From a bacterium (lineage in GTDB: Bacteria > Armatimonadota > Abditibacteriia > Abditibacteriales > Abditibacteriaceae), in NCBI GenBank assembly GCA_004172935.1, contig SDZD01000036.1, positions 1-64,000 on the forward strand: a stretch of DNA of 64,000 nucleotides, written 5' to 3'. The notes under the pieces are model-generated. The model was not told where the DNA came from, ran no database searches, and saw only the letters and a list, made by a program, of their open reading frames with translations. The translations under genes and the position numbers were made by a program. Of the stretch, positions 33,043-42,858 are shown in pieces (the first letter of the stretch is position 1; the number at the start of each line of letters is the position of its first letter).

Positions 33043-33345
33043 ATGTCGAACAAGAAATCGCCGTGGTGGAATCCTGAGTCGTGGGACGACGATTTCTATA
33101 GTTTTATCCTTCTGTTAGTCGTGACTTATGTGGTTTTTGGTTGTGCCTTCCTCATTGAATGGATTTACGCACAGGCTGCCATCATCGTGCTTTATTTCCC
33201 CATATCTTGGTTCTATGGCTGGATGATGGAAGTGGGAGGAACATCCAAAGAAAAACGGCGATTTTTTATCCAACTCACCATCGCCGACATAGTTGTTTTA
33301 TCTCCCCTCATCTATTTGTTCTTCTCAAAGTATTTGAGTGCTTAG
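33043..33345 (+). CDS. Small membrane protein, unknown
   Basis: The 100-aa protein has a Trp-rich N-terminus (PWWNPESWDDD). Three hydrophobic segments follow (FILLLVVTYVVFGCAFLIEW, AAIIVLYFPISWFYGW and IADIVVLSPLIYLFF). The function is unknown. The small unknown genes at 32.2-33.3 kb separate the lectin gene from the AraC-GH31 unit. Confidence 0.6.
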   Translation: MSNKKSPWWNPESWDDDFYSFILLLVVTYVVFGCAFLIEWIYAQAAIIVLYFPISWFYGWMMEVGGTSKEKRRFFIQLTIADIVVLSPLIYLFFSKYLSA

Positions 33346-33530
33346 CTCAATATGAGGCTTTGCCGGAAGCACCACGATTTGCGGCCAGTTTTCGGCAATG
33401 CGTGTGAATGTGATTTCGATGGCCTTGCCCGTGCCGTAGTGGAGCCGTACCTTCAACGCCCCATTTTCTTTCCTGACGTTGGAACTCCACATGTAATAGC
33501 GCTAAGTGGGTGTTATAAAATTTCTACAAC

Positions 33531-34373
33531 TTGACCAGTTACTTAGAATTGCGAACCCAGCTTCCCCTTGAGGTGTACAGCGCCGGAATACAGGTTTCGC
33601 GCGGCACGGGGGGACATATGGATCGCTACATGGGGTGTTTCGATTTGCTGTTCGTGCGGCGCGGTATGTTGCCCATTCAAGAAGAAAATCAGGCTTTTCA
33701 AGTGGTGGCGGGGCAAACGCTGTTGCTGTGGCCGCATCGCCACCACTGGGGCACAGGCAAATTTTCCGACGATATGGTTCTCTACTGGCTGCACTTCGAT
33801 GTCGCGCAAACGGGCCAGTTGCCACCCTCCAAACAGTTCCAAATCGAGGAGAAGGTCGATGTGCCGCAGTACGCAACGGTGACTCGTCCCGATGTACTGG
33901 AATCCTATTTTCGCCGCTTTCTCGACGATCAGGCGACGGGTTGTTTGCAACCCCACAGCGCCAGCTTGCTGGTGAACTTGATGTTGTGTGAAATCGCTCG
34001 CCCTCCTGTCGAACAAGTCGGGACGGGGCAAAAGGCTGTTCTGGCCGGACAGGCGTTAGCATATATCCGCGCCCATCTGCACATGTCACTTACGGCATCA
34101 TTTGTGGCCGAGCAAATGGGCTATCAGGGCGATTATCTGAACCGGGTGTTCCAGCAGACCTACCACCATACCCTGACGCACGAAATTCATCTGTCGCGTA
34201 TGGGGTATGCGCGTTGGTTGCTGCTGCACAGCAGCCAGAGCATCAAAGAAATCGCTCTGAGTTGCGGTTTTAGCGATGCCAATTACTTCGCGCGCCTTTT
34301 CAAACGCTACGAAGGTGTCACAGCAGTTAACTTTCGCCGCCTGCACGCTCAGGCCGAAGTCAACTACGATTGA
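33531..34373 (+). CDS. AraC family regulator
   Basis: The 280-aa regulator has an N-terminal cupin-like sensor (DLLFVRRGMLPIQEENQAFQ, HRHHWGTG). Its C-terminal domain has two helix-turn-helix units (LTASFVAEQMGYQGDYLNRV and IKEIALSCGFSDANYFARLF). The start is TTG at 33531; a TAAAAT lies at 33515-33520 and no Shine-Dalgarno is seen, so the leader is very short. It precedes a pseudopilin and a GH31 gene on the same strand and probably controls them in response to a sugar. Confidence 0.88.
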   Translation: MTSYLELRTQLPLEVYSAGIQVSRGTGGHMDRYMGCFDLLFVRRGMLPIQEENQAFQVVAGQTLLLWPHRHHWGTGKFSDDMVLYWLHFDVAQTGQLPPSKQFQIEEKVDVPQYATVTRPDVLESYFRRFLDDQATGCLQPHSASLLVNLMLCEIARPPVEQVGTGQKAVLAGQALAYIRAHLHMSLTASFVAEQMGYQGDYLNRVFQQTYHHTLTHEIHLSRMGYARWLLLHSSQSIKEIALSCGFSDANYFARLFKRYEGVTAVNFRRLHAQAEVNYD

Positions 34374-34536
34374 CAGCCCATCTTTGCGGGGTAGTGCGGT
34401 TTTGTGCTAGTCATTCGCGCTTTTGTTCCATTGGCCTCGTGGTGGCTTTGCCTTAATCTTTCTTCATCCCAATAGCGCGCTTGGCTTCCTGTATTTAAGT
34501 GTTCCCTTGGCTTGCAAGGAAGCACAAAATCAATCA

Positions 34537-35412
34537 ATGCGACTTTCACCCGACAAACCATCTGTTTTCCATACAAATAAAGCCTTCACCCTGATAGAAC
34601 TTTTAGTAGTTATCGCCATCATCGCGATTCTGGCCGCGATTTTGTTTCCAGCCTTCGCCCGTGCCCGCGAAAATGCGCGCCGTTCCAGCTGTCAATCCAA
34701 TCTCAAGCAACTGGGGCTGGGCATCCTGCAATACAGTCAGGACTACGACGAGAGGATGCCGTGTGGTTCGAGCGTGCGCTATTACACGGCAGGATGGACG
34801 GGGCAAATCTGGCCCTATGTCAAAAGCAAGCCCGTCTTCGCTTGTCCGAACGACCCCTCGGTGGCTGTGAACGGAGCCGGACAGGTTTTGCCCACTTTCC
34901 AAATCATCTCCTACGGTATGAACGATTCGCTACTGGGCGACCAAAACGGCGGTACAGGCGCCGCATTGGCTGCTTTCAACGCACCCACCCTGACGGTGAT
35001 GCTGTGCGAAACCGAGAACAACTGGGTTGACCCCAGCAACCCTAGCATCGAAATCGACTCGGCGGGTGCGACGGGCGATGTTAACTTCTGGGGCGGCAAG
35101 CCTTCGCCCGGTGGCGGCGCCGATAAGTACGCTACTGGCCCCATCGCCGGACAGGTCGGCCTGGTGACGCGGGTAGGGCGCCACATGGATGGCGCCAACT
35201 ATCTGGCCGTTGATGGCCATGTGAAATGGCTGCTCGGTAGCAAAATTTCGGGTGGCAAAGACGCCTACAACGACGACCCCGCTCAAGGCCAGCGAACGGC
35301 TGGGTTGGGCGGAAAAGCGTGCCAACCGGGAGATCGTTGCGCCGCCGGAACACAGAGTATGGATAACGGCGGCGGCCCCAATTCGGCGGCCCTCACCTTC
35401 AGCAAGAAATAA
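34537..35412 (+). CDS. DUF1559 pseudopilin, second copy
   Basis: The 291-aa protein has the cleavage motif KAFTLIE at residues 15-21, with Ala instead of Gly before the cut and Glu at +5. It then has LLVVIAIIAILAAILFPAFA, ARENARRSSCQSNLKQLGLG and the H-X9-DG signature RHMDGANYLAVDGHVKW. The ATG at 34537 is chosen so that only a short leader precedes the motif. It sits between an AraC regulator and the GH31 gene, 25 bases before the latter, which suggests a role in polysaccharide use or surface display. It differs clearly from the copy at 16687. Confidence 0.92.
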   Translation: MRLSPDKPSVFHTNKAFTLIELLVVIAIIAILAAILFPAFARARENARRSSCQSNLKQLGLGILQYSQDYDERMPCGSSVRYYTAGWTGQIWPYVKSKPVFACPNDPSVAVNGAGQVLPTFQIISYGMNDSLLGDQNGGTGAALAAFNAPTLTVMLCETENNWVDPSNPSIEIDSAGATGDVNFWGGKPSPGGGADKYATGPIAGQVGLVTRVGRHMDGANYLAVDGHVKWLLGSKISGGKDAYNDDPAQGQRTAGLGGKACQPGDRCAAGTQSMDNGGGPNSAALTFSKK

Positions 35413-35437
35413 CCAAAATCACCGAAAAAGACAGTTG

Positions 35438-38278
35438 ATGCCTCGAATGAAATTAGCTTCCCAGTTTTTGCCGACCTTCTCGCTTTTGTTAGCGGGCTTA
35501 CTTGTGCCTTCATGTACCGCCTTTTCGCAACCGCGCGAAGGTGAAACATTGGGGCGCAGCAACGAAGCCCGCTCCACCGACGAATCCGAACTTGTTGCCA
35601 CTGACATCTTCCGTCCCGGCGACGCGGCTTCGGAAACGGCCCATGCCTTTCGAGGCGAGAACACCTTCACTGGCCCGGCCAATGGCGGCGTGTTTCGAGA
35701 TGCGCGCGATGGCGGCTTTTTCGAGGTGTCGCTCAAAGTCGATTCCGCTAAAGAACAAGTGCTTCAGGCCACTTACTGGGGCAGCGATGGCGGGCGCGAG
35801 TTCGATATTTTGGTTGATGGCACCAAACTCATCACCCAGAAAGTCGAGAACAACCGCCCCGGCGAGTTTTTCAACGTCAATTACGCGCTGCCCCTCGCCC
35901 TGACGCGCGGCAAATCGCGCATCTCCGTGCGCTTCCAGTCGGTCAATGGCCGAACCGCTGGCGGTGTGTTCGGTTTGGCAGTGGGGCGCCTTTTACCACC
36001 AGTCGACGCGATTCCCAATCCAATTCGCTCGGTGCGCCGCGATGCCAACGGGCTGATTCTGAAACAGGGGGTGGGTACGCTGCAACTGCAAATCTTCTCG
36101 TCGCGTGTGGTGCGCGTGTTTTACAGCGCCACCGATGGCGCCGCGCCCATTTCCAGCCTCGCTGTCATCGCGCGCCCTGCAAAAACGCAGTGGAGGGTTT
36201 CGCAGTCGTCGGCGGAAATCGTCCTCAAAACAAGCGAGCTTCAAGTGCGAGTGAGCCGTGCCAATGGCGCCGTCGCCTTTACCAATGCAGCAGGTGGCAA
36301 GCTGCTGTCTGAACAGTTGGGTGGTAAGCAGGTGCGACCTGCCGTTGTCGGCGGTTTCAACACGCTGCGCTGTCGGCAGGAGTTCGCGCTGGCGCCCGAC
36401 GAAGCGATTTTTGGATTAGGCCAGCATCAGAACGGCGATATGAACTATCGCGGCAAAAGGGTGCGTTTGCAACAGCGCAACACCGATGTTGCGATTCCGG
36501 TTCTGGTTTCAAGCAAGGGCTACGGCGTATTGTGGGATAACCCCGCCATCACCGATGTTAACGTCGGCGAGCGCGACGCGGGCACGCTGTCGTGGAGTTC
36601 GGAAGCGGGCAAGGGCGTCGATTACTACTTCATGTATGGCCCTGAACTCGATGGAGTCATCGCGGGCTATCGTAACCTGACGGGTAAAGCGCCGATGTTC
36701 GCCCGCTATAGCTGGGGCTTGTGGCAGTCGCGCGAACGCTACACATCGGCGCAAGAGTTGTTCGATGTCGTGGGGCAATATCGCGCAGCCCACATCCCCA
36801 TCGACGGCATCATTCAGGACTGGCAGTATTGGAATCCGAACCCTTGGGGTTCGCACAAATTCGACCCTGCGCGCTATCCCGACCCGAAGGGCATGATGGC
36901 GAAATTGCACGCCGACAACACGCATATGCTGATTTCGGTGTGGCCCAAATTCGATGTTGATAGCCCGAATGCCGACGAGCTACGCAAAGCGAACGCGCTT
37001 TATCCGGCAGTCATCCCCTACGTCTATCCTCCGGGGCAGGGGCAGTGGTACGACCCATTCAACCCTGTCGCACGCCAAATCTACTGGCGCCAGATGAAAG
37101 ACCAACTCTTTGCGGCGGGCGTCGATGGCTGGTGGCTCGATGGCAGCGAAGTGGAGCTAAGTGGTAACTGGGGCGAGTTTCGCAGCTACAAAACTGGGGG
37201 CGGCCCCGGCGCCGAAGTCTTCAATGCCTACCCGTTGATGCACACCACGGCGGTCTATCAGGGCCAACGCGCTTCTACCTCGGCCAAGCGTGTTTACATC
37301 CTGACGCGCTCGGCTTATGCGGGGCAACAGCGCAACGGAGCCACCACATGGTCGGGAGACATTGCTGCCAACTGGGACGTACTCTCGAAGCAGATTCCGG
37401 CGGGTATCAACTTCACCCTGTCCGGCATTCCCTACTGGAACACCGATACCGGGGGCTTCTTTGGCAACAACGCCGATGACCCCAAATGGCGCGAGCTGTA
37501 CGCCCGTTGGTTCCAATTCAGCACTTTCTGCCCGATGCTGCGTATCCACGGCACCGACAAGCCCAAAGAAATCTGGCGTTTCACAGGCGAAACGCGCGCT
37601 GCTCTGGAAAAGTACGATCAACTGCGCTATCACTTGTTGCCTTATATCTACTCGACCTCGTGGCGAGTCACCAACGAGGGCTACACCATGATGCGCGGAT
37701 TGGTGATGGACTTCCGCCAAGACCCGCAGGTATACGGCATTCCCGACCAATATATGTTCGGCCCTTCTCTGATGGCTTGTCCCGTCACGAAAGAAGGCGC
37801 TACATCGCGCCGCGTCTACCTGCCTAAAGGCACCACCTGGACCGACTTTGCAACTGGACAAAGCTATGCGGGTGGCCAAACCATCAGCGCCGCCGCTCCG
37901 CTTGATACCATGCCGCTCTTCGTGAAGGCAGGTTCCATTCTGCCTTATGGCCCCAGCGTTCAGAACAGCGCCGAAAAGTCCGACCCGCTTGAGTTGCGTA
38001 TTTATCGCGGCGCCAATGGCACATTCACGCTTTACGAAGACGAGGGAGATAACTACAACTACGAGCGCGGCATCTATGCAACCATCTCATTCAACTGGGA
38101 CGACAAAACCCGCACCCTGAAAATCGGCAAGCGTCAGGGCAAATTCCCCGGAATGTTGTCCAATCGTACATTCAAAGTGGTGTTCGTCAAACCCGGCAAA
38201 GGCGTAAATGTAGGTTCTTCGGCTTCCGTTGATAAAACCATCGCCTATAATGGCAACGCCATCGTGCTTCGGTTTTGA
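35438..38278 (+). CDS. Secreted GH31 alpha-glycosidase (alpha-xylosidase/glucosidase type)
   Basis: The 946-aa exported enzyme removes terminal alpha-linked glucose or xylose. A signal peptide ends near LLAGLLVPSCTAFSQ and may be a weak lipobox. An N-terminal beta module follows (FEVSLKVDSAKEQVLQATYW, REFDILVDGTKL). The barrel has WQYWNPNPWGSHKFDPARYP, the nucleophile Asp in GWWLDGSEVEL and the acid/base region PYWNTDTGGFFG. The C-terminus has the GH31 beta domain and DUF5110 (LRIYRGANGTFTLYEDEGDN). The first ATG at 35438 is used; 35447 is equally possible. A hairpin terminator follows. Confidence 0.93.
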   Translation: MPRMKLASQFLPTFSLLLAGLLVPSCTAFSQPREGETLGRSNEARSTDESELVATDIFRPGDAASETAHAFRGENTFTGPANGGVFRDARDGGFFEVSLKVDSAKEQVLQATYWGSDGGREFDILVDGTKLITQKVENNRPGEFFNVNYALPLALTRGKSRISVRFQSVNGRTAGGVFGLAVGRLLPPVDAIPNPIRSVRRDANGLILKQGVGTLQLQIFSSRVVRVFYSATDGAAPISSLAVIARPAKTQWRVSQSSAEIVLKTSELQVRVSRANGAVAFTNAAGGKLLSEQLGGKQVRPAVVGGFNTLRCRQEFALAPDEAIFGLGQHQNGDMNYRGKRVRLQQRNTDVAIPVLVSSKGYGVLWDNPAITDVNVGERDAGTLSWSSEAGKGVDYYFMYGPELDGVIAGYRNLTGKAPMFARYSWGLWQSRERYTSAQELFDVVGQYRAAHIPIDGIIQDWQYWNPNPWGSHKFDPARYPDPKGMMAKLHADNTHMLISVWPKFDVDSPNADELRKANALYPAVIPYVYPPGQGQWYDPFNPVARQIYWRQMKDQLFAAGVDGWWLDGSEVELSGNWGEFRSYKTGGGPGAEVFNAYPLMHTTAVYQGQRASTSAKRVYILTRSAYAGQQRNGATTWSGDIAANWDVLSKQIPAGINFTLSGIPYWNTDTGGFFGNNADDPKWRELYARWFQFSTFCPMLRIHGTDKPKEIWRFTGETRAALEKYDQLRYHLLPYIYSTSWRVTNEGYTMMRGLVMDFRQDPQVYGIPDQYMFGPSLMACPVTKEGATSRRVYLPKGTTWTDFATGQSYAGGQTISAAAPLDTMPLFVKAGSILPYGPSVQNSAEKSDPLELRIYRGANGTFTLYEDEGDNYNYERGIYATISFNWDDKTRTLKIGKRQGKFPGMLSNRTFKVVFVKPGKGVNVGSSASVDKTIAYNGNAIVLRF

Positions 38279-38298
38279 AGAAGAGGTTTATCTGTTGA

Positions 38299-38337
38299 AA
38301 CACGTCCCAATTCCGCTCGGAGTTGGGACGTGTTGTT
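38299..38337 (+). terminator. Terminator after GH31
   Basis: AACACGTCCCAA pairs perfectly with TTGGGACGTGTT, followed by GTTTCT. It ends the AraC-pseudopilin-GH31 unit. Confidence 0.85.
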
Positions 38338-38585
38338 TCTGCCTCAACTGCTCGCTAAAAAGCGATACAAGACTGTCGTTGATTTGTGAGAGTTCTAAAA
38401 AATAGGTTCCTGGAAATTTTAAAAAGTTTCTCGAAAATTGAGAGGAAATGGTGAACAAATGTGGCATGGGTGGCGTTAATTTGTTTCAATAGAAGTTGAG
38501 AAGTTCATTAGATAGAAAGGCGCCATCATCGAGACGAACTGCAAGTTTTCCTACTTCTAACACACCCAATTTCACCGAAGATAAC

Positions 38586-39899
38586 ATGAAACGCTTTAAC
38601 CCAATTTCGATCTTGGCTGCCACCGCCACGCTCTCGACAGTCCTGACCATCGCTCACGCCCAGCACAATCCCATTCTTACGGCGCCCATCCGCCAACTGC
38701 CCGACGATTTCAGAGCCGCCCAGTTGCCACCCGCTTTGAGTGCAGACAAAGTGCGCGCTCACGTCATCAAACCTCTCAACGTCGAGAACGTAAAGAGCTT
38801 CGAGTTCGTTGGCCCCCGTCAGACGACACTGAAACCGACCAGAGTCTTCAAATTGAAGCCCCGCCTCGATGTCGGCGCCTTCGGAACTGCGGTTCACTCT
38901 TTGATGAAGGATCAGGCCACTGGTTACACGTTTCAGGTTCGTCGCGGCAACCAGACCCTCTATAACCTACAATGGGACTATGCCAGAACCCCCGCCGATG
39001 GTGCCAAGGGCTGGACCCCCGACACCCGAATGCACATCGCCAGCATTTCCAAGTTGTTGACCGCGATGGGCATGATTAAAGCCCTCGACATGAAAGGCGT
39101 CTCCGAGGACGCGAAGATCATTGATTACTTGCCGACCTACTGGGCCAAGGGCAACAACATCAACAAGATCACCTTTCGCAACCTGCTCCAGCAAACCTCT
39201 GGCTTCAATACCGGAACTTCCTCGTCCGACTACTCCTTCATGAAGGGCAAATTTGCTGCTGGCGTGCCCTCGGTTGGTAGCTACGACTACGAGAACATGA
39301 ACTTCGGCATCTGCCGCATCCTCATCCCGATTTTGATGGGCAATATCAATAAGAACGTCAAGTTCACCGACAACAGTGCCCTCAACGATTCGACATGGGA
39401 CGCTGTGACGCTGTATCACTACAAGAACTTCATGCAGAGCCGCGTGTTCTCGCCATCGGGAGTCCAGAATGCCGATTTCGACCACATCGCTGGCGAAAAG
39501 TCCGCCTACGCCTACAAGTTCCCCGCTGGCAATGCCAAAGGCTGGGATTCGGGCGACCTCTCTTCGGTCGCAGGCGGAGCCGGATGGCGCCTATCTATCG
39601 AAGAGCTGTTGTCTGTCATGTCCACCTTCCGCAAAGGTACTATCGTTCCTGCCAGCCGCGCCCAGTTCTGCATGGACAACTACTTCGGACTTGATCAAGT
39701 TCTCGATACCCCCGCTGGCAAGCTGTACAACAAAAACGGCGCATGGGGCGACGGCGGCGGACGCCGCGAACAGTGCGTCGCCTACTTCATGCCAGACAAC
39801 ATCGAAGTCGCTATCTTCGTCAACTCGCCAGTTTCAGCTCAGGACAGCTTCCTGCGCTCCATCATCAACACCGCCTACATCGCCTCTATCAAAGAGTAG
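38586..39899 (+). CDS. Secreted beta-lactamase-family serine hydrolase
   Basis: The 437-aa exported protein has a signal peptide (ISILAATATLSTVLTIAHAQ) and a class C beta-lactamase/DD-peptidase domain. The SxxK motif is in HIASISKLLTAMG. A Tyr-x-Asn-like YENMNFGICR and a late Gly-rich GAWGDGGGRREQ replacing KTG follow. It may be a peptidase or esterase rather than a resistance enzyme. It stands alone between two terminators. Confidence 0.85.
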   Translation: MKRFNPISILAATATLSTVLTIAHAQHNPILTAPIRQLPDDFRAAQLPPALSADKVRAHVIKPLNVENVKSFEFVGPRQTTLKPTRVFKLKPRLDVGAFGTAVHSLMKDQATGYTFQVRRGNQTLYNLQWDYARTPADGAKGWTPDTRMHIASISKLLTAMGMIKALDMKGVSEDAKIIDYLPTYWAKGNNINKITFRNLLQQTSGFNTGTSSSDYSFMKGKFAAGVPSVGSYDYENMNFGICRILIPILMGNINKNVKFTDNSALNDSTWDAVTLYHYKNFMQSRVFSPSGVQNADFDHIAGEKSAYAYKFPAGNAKGWDSGDLSSVAGGAGWRLSIEELLSVMSTFRKGTIVPASRAQFCMDNYFGLDQVLDTPAGKLYNKNGAWGDGGGRREQCVAYFMPDNIEVAIFVNSPVSAQDSFLRSIINTAYIASIKE

Positions 39900-39930
39900 A
39901 AAGTAGTCAGTTCAAACTTCAGGTAACGGA

Positions 39931-39970
39931 AAGCGGGGCGCCTCCTTATATAAGGAGGCGCCCCGCTTTT
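39931..39970. terminator. Perfect 40-base bidirectional terminator
   Basis: AAAGCGGGGCGCCTCCTTAT is followed by its exact reverse complement. It lies between convergent genes and has T runs on both strands. Confidence 0.93.
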
Positions 39971-39991
39971 GTGCGTCCATATTATTCTTGC

Positions 39992-40759
39992 TTAAGGCGA
40001 GAAGCGAATCCAATCGACTTCGGCCACCAAATCCGCGTTATTTTGGGGCGCACCCTGAGTGTTGTAGCGTTCGTAGTTGGGGTACACCTTCGCCACCGAG
40101 TTCCAGTCGGAATAGGCTGTGAGGCCGACCTGCAACTTAGCGGGCATGTCGGGGCGGGTGAAGGATTTCATCGGCGTCCATTCGGTGTCATCATCGCGTT
40201 TGGCAGAGAGTTGGAAATTGGCGCCGCGCCGTGTGATCTTCATTTGAATCCAACCTGTGGCTGCCGGGCGAATTTCGAGTTTGGACACGCTATTGGCGGT
40301 ATTTTTCAACTCGAATTGAGGCACGCCCGCTTTATCGGCGCAACCTGTCGAGAAGAACAGCCAGTTCTCCTGACCCCGCCGCCATGTTTGCGCCGTTACT
40401 TCGCGGGGCGAACGCACGAAAATGCCCGCCAGTGAGAATAGGGTTTGCGGTAGTTGGCCGTTGGTGCCTTTGGAGCGAATGCGCGCCGAAGCCGAAAAGT
40501 CGCCCTCGATTTCGCGATACAGCAAGCCGCCAAAGTTATCCTCGTACCAACCGCTCGAAAGCGGCACGATGGTTAGCACGCCATCGGCAGGCGTGGCGCT
40601 TTGCCACTTATCGGCCCAGCCCGCGACTTGCAGGTTTTTCCACGATTTGAAACTGCTAGAGTCGTTGAATTCGTCGCCGAGCTTGGAGAAATCGGTGCCC
40701 TGAGCGTGCGCGACGCCCCCCAGAACGAGAAGAGAGAGAAGTGACAGTGCTGCCTTCAT
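39992..40759 (-). CDS. Secreted DUF1349-like lectin-fold protein
   Basis: The 255-aa exported protein has a signal peptide (MKAALSLLSLLVLGGVAHAQ). It contains a concanavalin-like sandwich: GDEFNDSSSFKSWKNLQV, GLLYREIEGDFSASARIRSK, LAGIFVRSP, WIQMKITRRGANFQLSAKRD and KLQVGLTAYSDWN. This matches the DUF1349 type that often binds or cleaves glycans. No catalytic pair is certain. It is likely part of the sugar-degradation repertoire. Confidence 0.75.
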   Translation of the reverse strand: MKAALSLLSLLVLGGVAHAQGTDFSKLGDEFNDSSSFKSWKNLQVAGWADKWQSATPADGVLTIVPLSSGWYEDNFGGLLYREIEGDFSASARIRSKGTNGQLPQTLFSLAGIFVRSPREVTAQTWRRGQENWLFFSTGCADKAGVPQFELKNTANSVSKLEIRPAATGWIQMKITRRGANFQLSAKRDDDTEWTPMKSFTRPDMPAKLQVGLTAYSDWNSVAKVYPNYERYNTQGAPQNNADLVAEVDWIRFSP

Positions 40760-40909
40760 GTTTTTATCAATAAACCACGAACGCAGTTAACACCAAAAAT
40801 ACCAAATTGAGTAACATAAACGTGACTTTATTCGGGGAGGATTTCGGGACGAGCATGGGAGTTGTGAGGAGTCGTTTTGCGGCCCTCAAACTGCCCCGAT
40901 GAAAAGAAT

Positions 40910-41305
40910 ATGCTCGACCATATCATCCTTTCAGTCAGTGATTTACCACGCTCGATTGCGTTCTATGAGAAGGCGCTCGCGCCGTTGGGTATAGCTCATT
41001 ACGTCGATTACGATGGCGAAAATGGGCACCCGGATTTGAAGGGATTCGGCAGCCATAGGAGAGCGTACTTCTGGTTAAAAGCTGGAACACCCAGCGCCGA
41101 GGCCGTCCACTTCGCGTTCATGGCGCCGAGTAAAGAAGCGGTCGATGCCTTCTATGAGGCGGCGATGGCGGCTGGCGCACGCGATAATATCTCGCCGCGT
41201 AGACGGCATGAATATGATGCGGGTTACTACGCGGCAGATGTGTTCGACCCCGATGGTTATAGCATTGAGGTCGTTATCAAGGGGCTACCAGTTGCCGAGG
41301 AGTAA
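40910..41305 (+). CDS. VOC/glyoxalase family protein
   Basis: The 131-aa protein of two beta-alpha-beta-beta-beta units opens MLDHIILSVSDLPRSIAFYE with the metal His in DHIIL. It continues HFAFMAPSKEAVDAFYEAAM and ends YYAADVFDPDGYSIEVVIKG with the last metal Glu. It is a likely small metalloenzyme (lyase or dioxygenase type); the substrate is unknown. I chose the ATG at 40910 directly before the fold. Confidence 0.9.
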   Translation: MLDHIILSVSDLPRSIAFYEKALAPLGIAHYVDYDGENGHPDLKGFGSHRRAYFWLKAGTPSAEAVHFAFMAPSKEAVDAFYEAAMAAGARDNISPRRRHEYDAGYYAADVFDPDGYSIEVVIKGLPVAEE

Positions 41306-41384
41306 TAACGAAGAGGTCCTATTAAACAGGAGGCGCTCCGTTTCATTTTGGATGCACGCCCTATGTATCTTCGGCGGATACTGA

Positions 41385-41906
41385 ATGGTGGCGATGAAAA
41401 CGGTGTCTTTTTCGCGAATTGTGAGTGGTGCTGAGTCGGTTGTGACTGCCTTCGATTCGTGTGGCGGGACGCGCTGGTGGTGGCGTACCATTTTGTGGTT
41501 GCACGGCAAACCGACTTCTCCGGTTCTGAGTGATGCCGAACGTCGTCGCATCCTCGCTGATGGATTTCGCTTTTATGCGCAGCTATACCGTTTTGTAGGT
41601 GCCCTGTTCTGGTTGGTAGGTGGTGCGTGCTGGGGCGTTGGAGTTTTCGAGACGAGTAGGGATGCGCTCTATTGGACGTTGGCGAGCGTTGTTGTTGGTG
41701 GCTTCCTGTGGTTCACAACTTCACTTGGCTTCGCTGGGGCTAAGGTCATGCGAGAAGATAAAGGTAGCGGGCGCTTGTTGCTGTGCAGTTTTATGGTTGC
41801 CATCATCGCCTTTTTGTCGGGGTTGACGGCGGCTTTGAGTGTTGTGGTGCAGTGGCAAACGCAAAGTGGTGTCTTACTCAACTTGTTGGCACTAAGTGTT
41901 CTATAG
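41385..41906 (+). CDS. Membrane protein, unknown
   Basis: The 173-aa protein has three or four membrane helices in its second half (FVGALFWLVGGACWGVGVFE, WTLASVVVGGFLWFTTSLGF, LLCSFMVAIIAFLSGLTAAL). A cytoplasmic N-terminal segment has a WWWR cluster. Start could also be the ATG at 41394. The 295 bases after it hold nothing I can identify. Confidence 0.6.
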   Translation: MVAMKTVSFSRIVSGAESVVTAFDSCGGTRWWWRTILWLHGKPTSPVLSDAERRRILADGFRFYAQLYRFVGALFWLVGGACWGVGVFETSRDALYWTLASVVVGGFLWFTTSLGFAGAKVMREDKGSGRLLLCSFMVAIIAFLSGLTAALSVVVQWQTQSGVLLNLLALSVL

Positions 41907-42201
41907 GCTGTGGGCATCGGCTCCTATTTAATCGAGGTTCTGTATCTAGTTGGCGAAAATTCTAACCCCATCCTGTCTCCCTGATAGCACGAAGCAGAGT
42001 CCTTCGGGGCAAATTAGGTTGTATTATTTCCAAAATGTTTCAGAAGTATTTCTTAAATATTGCGGCTTTCTGGATGGATTCTAATAACTGCTGATGCTAA
42101 TAATTGATAAAATTTGCCCTTTTTTTCGCAACTCCCAAATGCTTGTCAAAGGGGCGTTTTTGGCTGTTTTTCCCTGCGCGTGTCCCTCGTAAGCTTAGGG
42201 T

Positions 42202-42672
42202 GTGGTTACCATTTCTGTCCTCTGTCCTCGCTGTGGTCAGGGTGAAGCAGTGCGTCGTTATGGCACCAATCGCTCTGGCACTTCGCGCTGTTATTGCAAT
42301 AACTGCCGTCACGCCTTTACGCTTAACCCCAGACCTCGCCAACTCGATGAGACCAAATCGGCTCTCATTCTCAGCGCTTTGGAAGAAAAGACCCCTGTGA
42401 CGGCGATATGCCGTATGTTCAAGGTCAGTCCCAAGACGGTTTATGCTCTGATGCGCGGTAGTAAAATCGCGTTGTTGCTGGTATTTGGCGCCGAAGAGAA
42501 CTTTTGGAAGCGCGATTTGCTGGCGACTAAAGCCAAAGAAAGCCTTGAAGTTCGGCTCGGCCACTCCAAAGCCGCAACCGAACGCTTCGTCGAGCCGAGG
42601 CGTGCTTTCTCTGAGGCGCAGAATCGACTTTATTTGCCGCTTTCACTGCTGGCTAGTCTTCCATTTTTATGA
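42202..42672 (+). CDS. IS1 InsA-like zinc-finger/HTH protein, probable IS remnant
   Basis: The 156-aa frame (GTG start) begins VTISVLCPRCGQGEAVRRYG with a C4 zinc ribbon (CPRC then CYCNNC). A helix-turn-helix follows (VTAICRMFKVSPKTVYALM), the layout of InsA of IS1. No InsB-like DDE partner frame is visible downstream and I see no terminal inverted repeats. It is most likely a decayed IS1-family element or a domesticated regulator. Confidence 0.65.
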   Translation: MVTISVLCPRCGQGEAVRRYGTNRSGTSRCYCNNCRHAFTLNPRPRQLDETKSALILSALEEKTPVTAICRMFKVSPKTVYALMRGSKIALLLVFGAEENFWKRDLLATKAKESLEVRLGHSKAATERFVEPRRAFSEAQNRLYLPLSLLASLPFL

Positions 42673-42858
42673 TTGAGAATTGAGCTAATACATAGCCAAA
42701 AAATGAAATTGAGCTGACACGCATAGGGAAATAAAACTTCAATTGCGAGATAAATACGAGATGAAAAAGTGTTTTTTTTTGTAATTCGTGGTTTGTGGAA
42801 CAGAGCTTGCGTTGTGCTGATGACCAGTGGGAATATTTAGTAAGACTGGGTAATCAAC

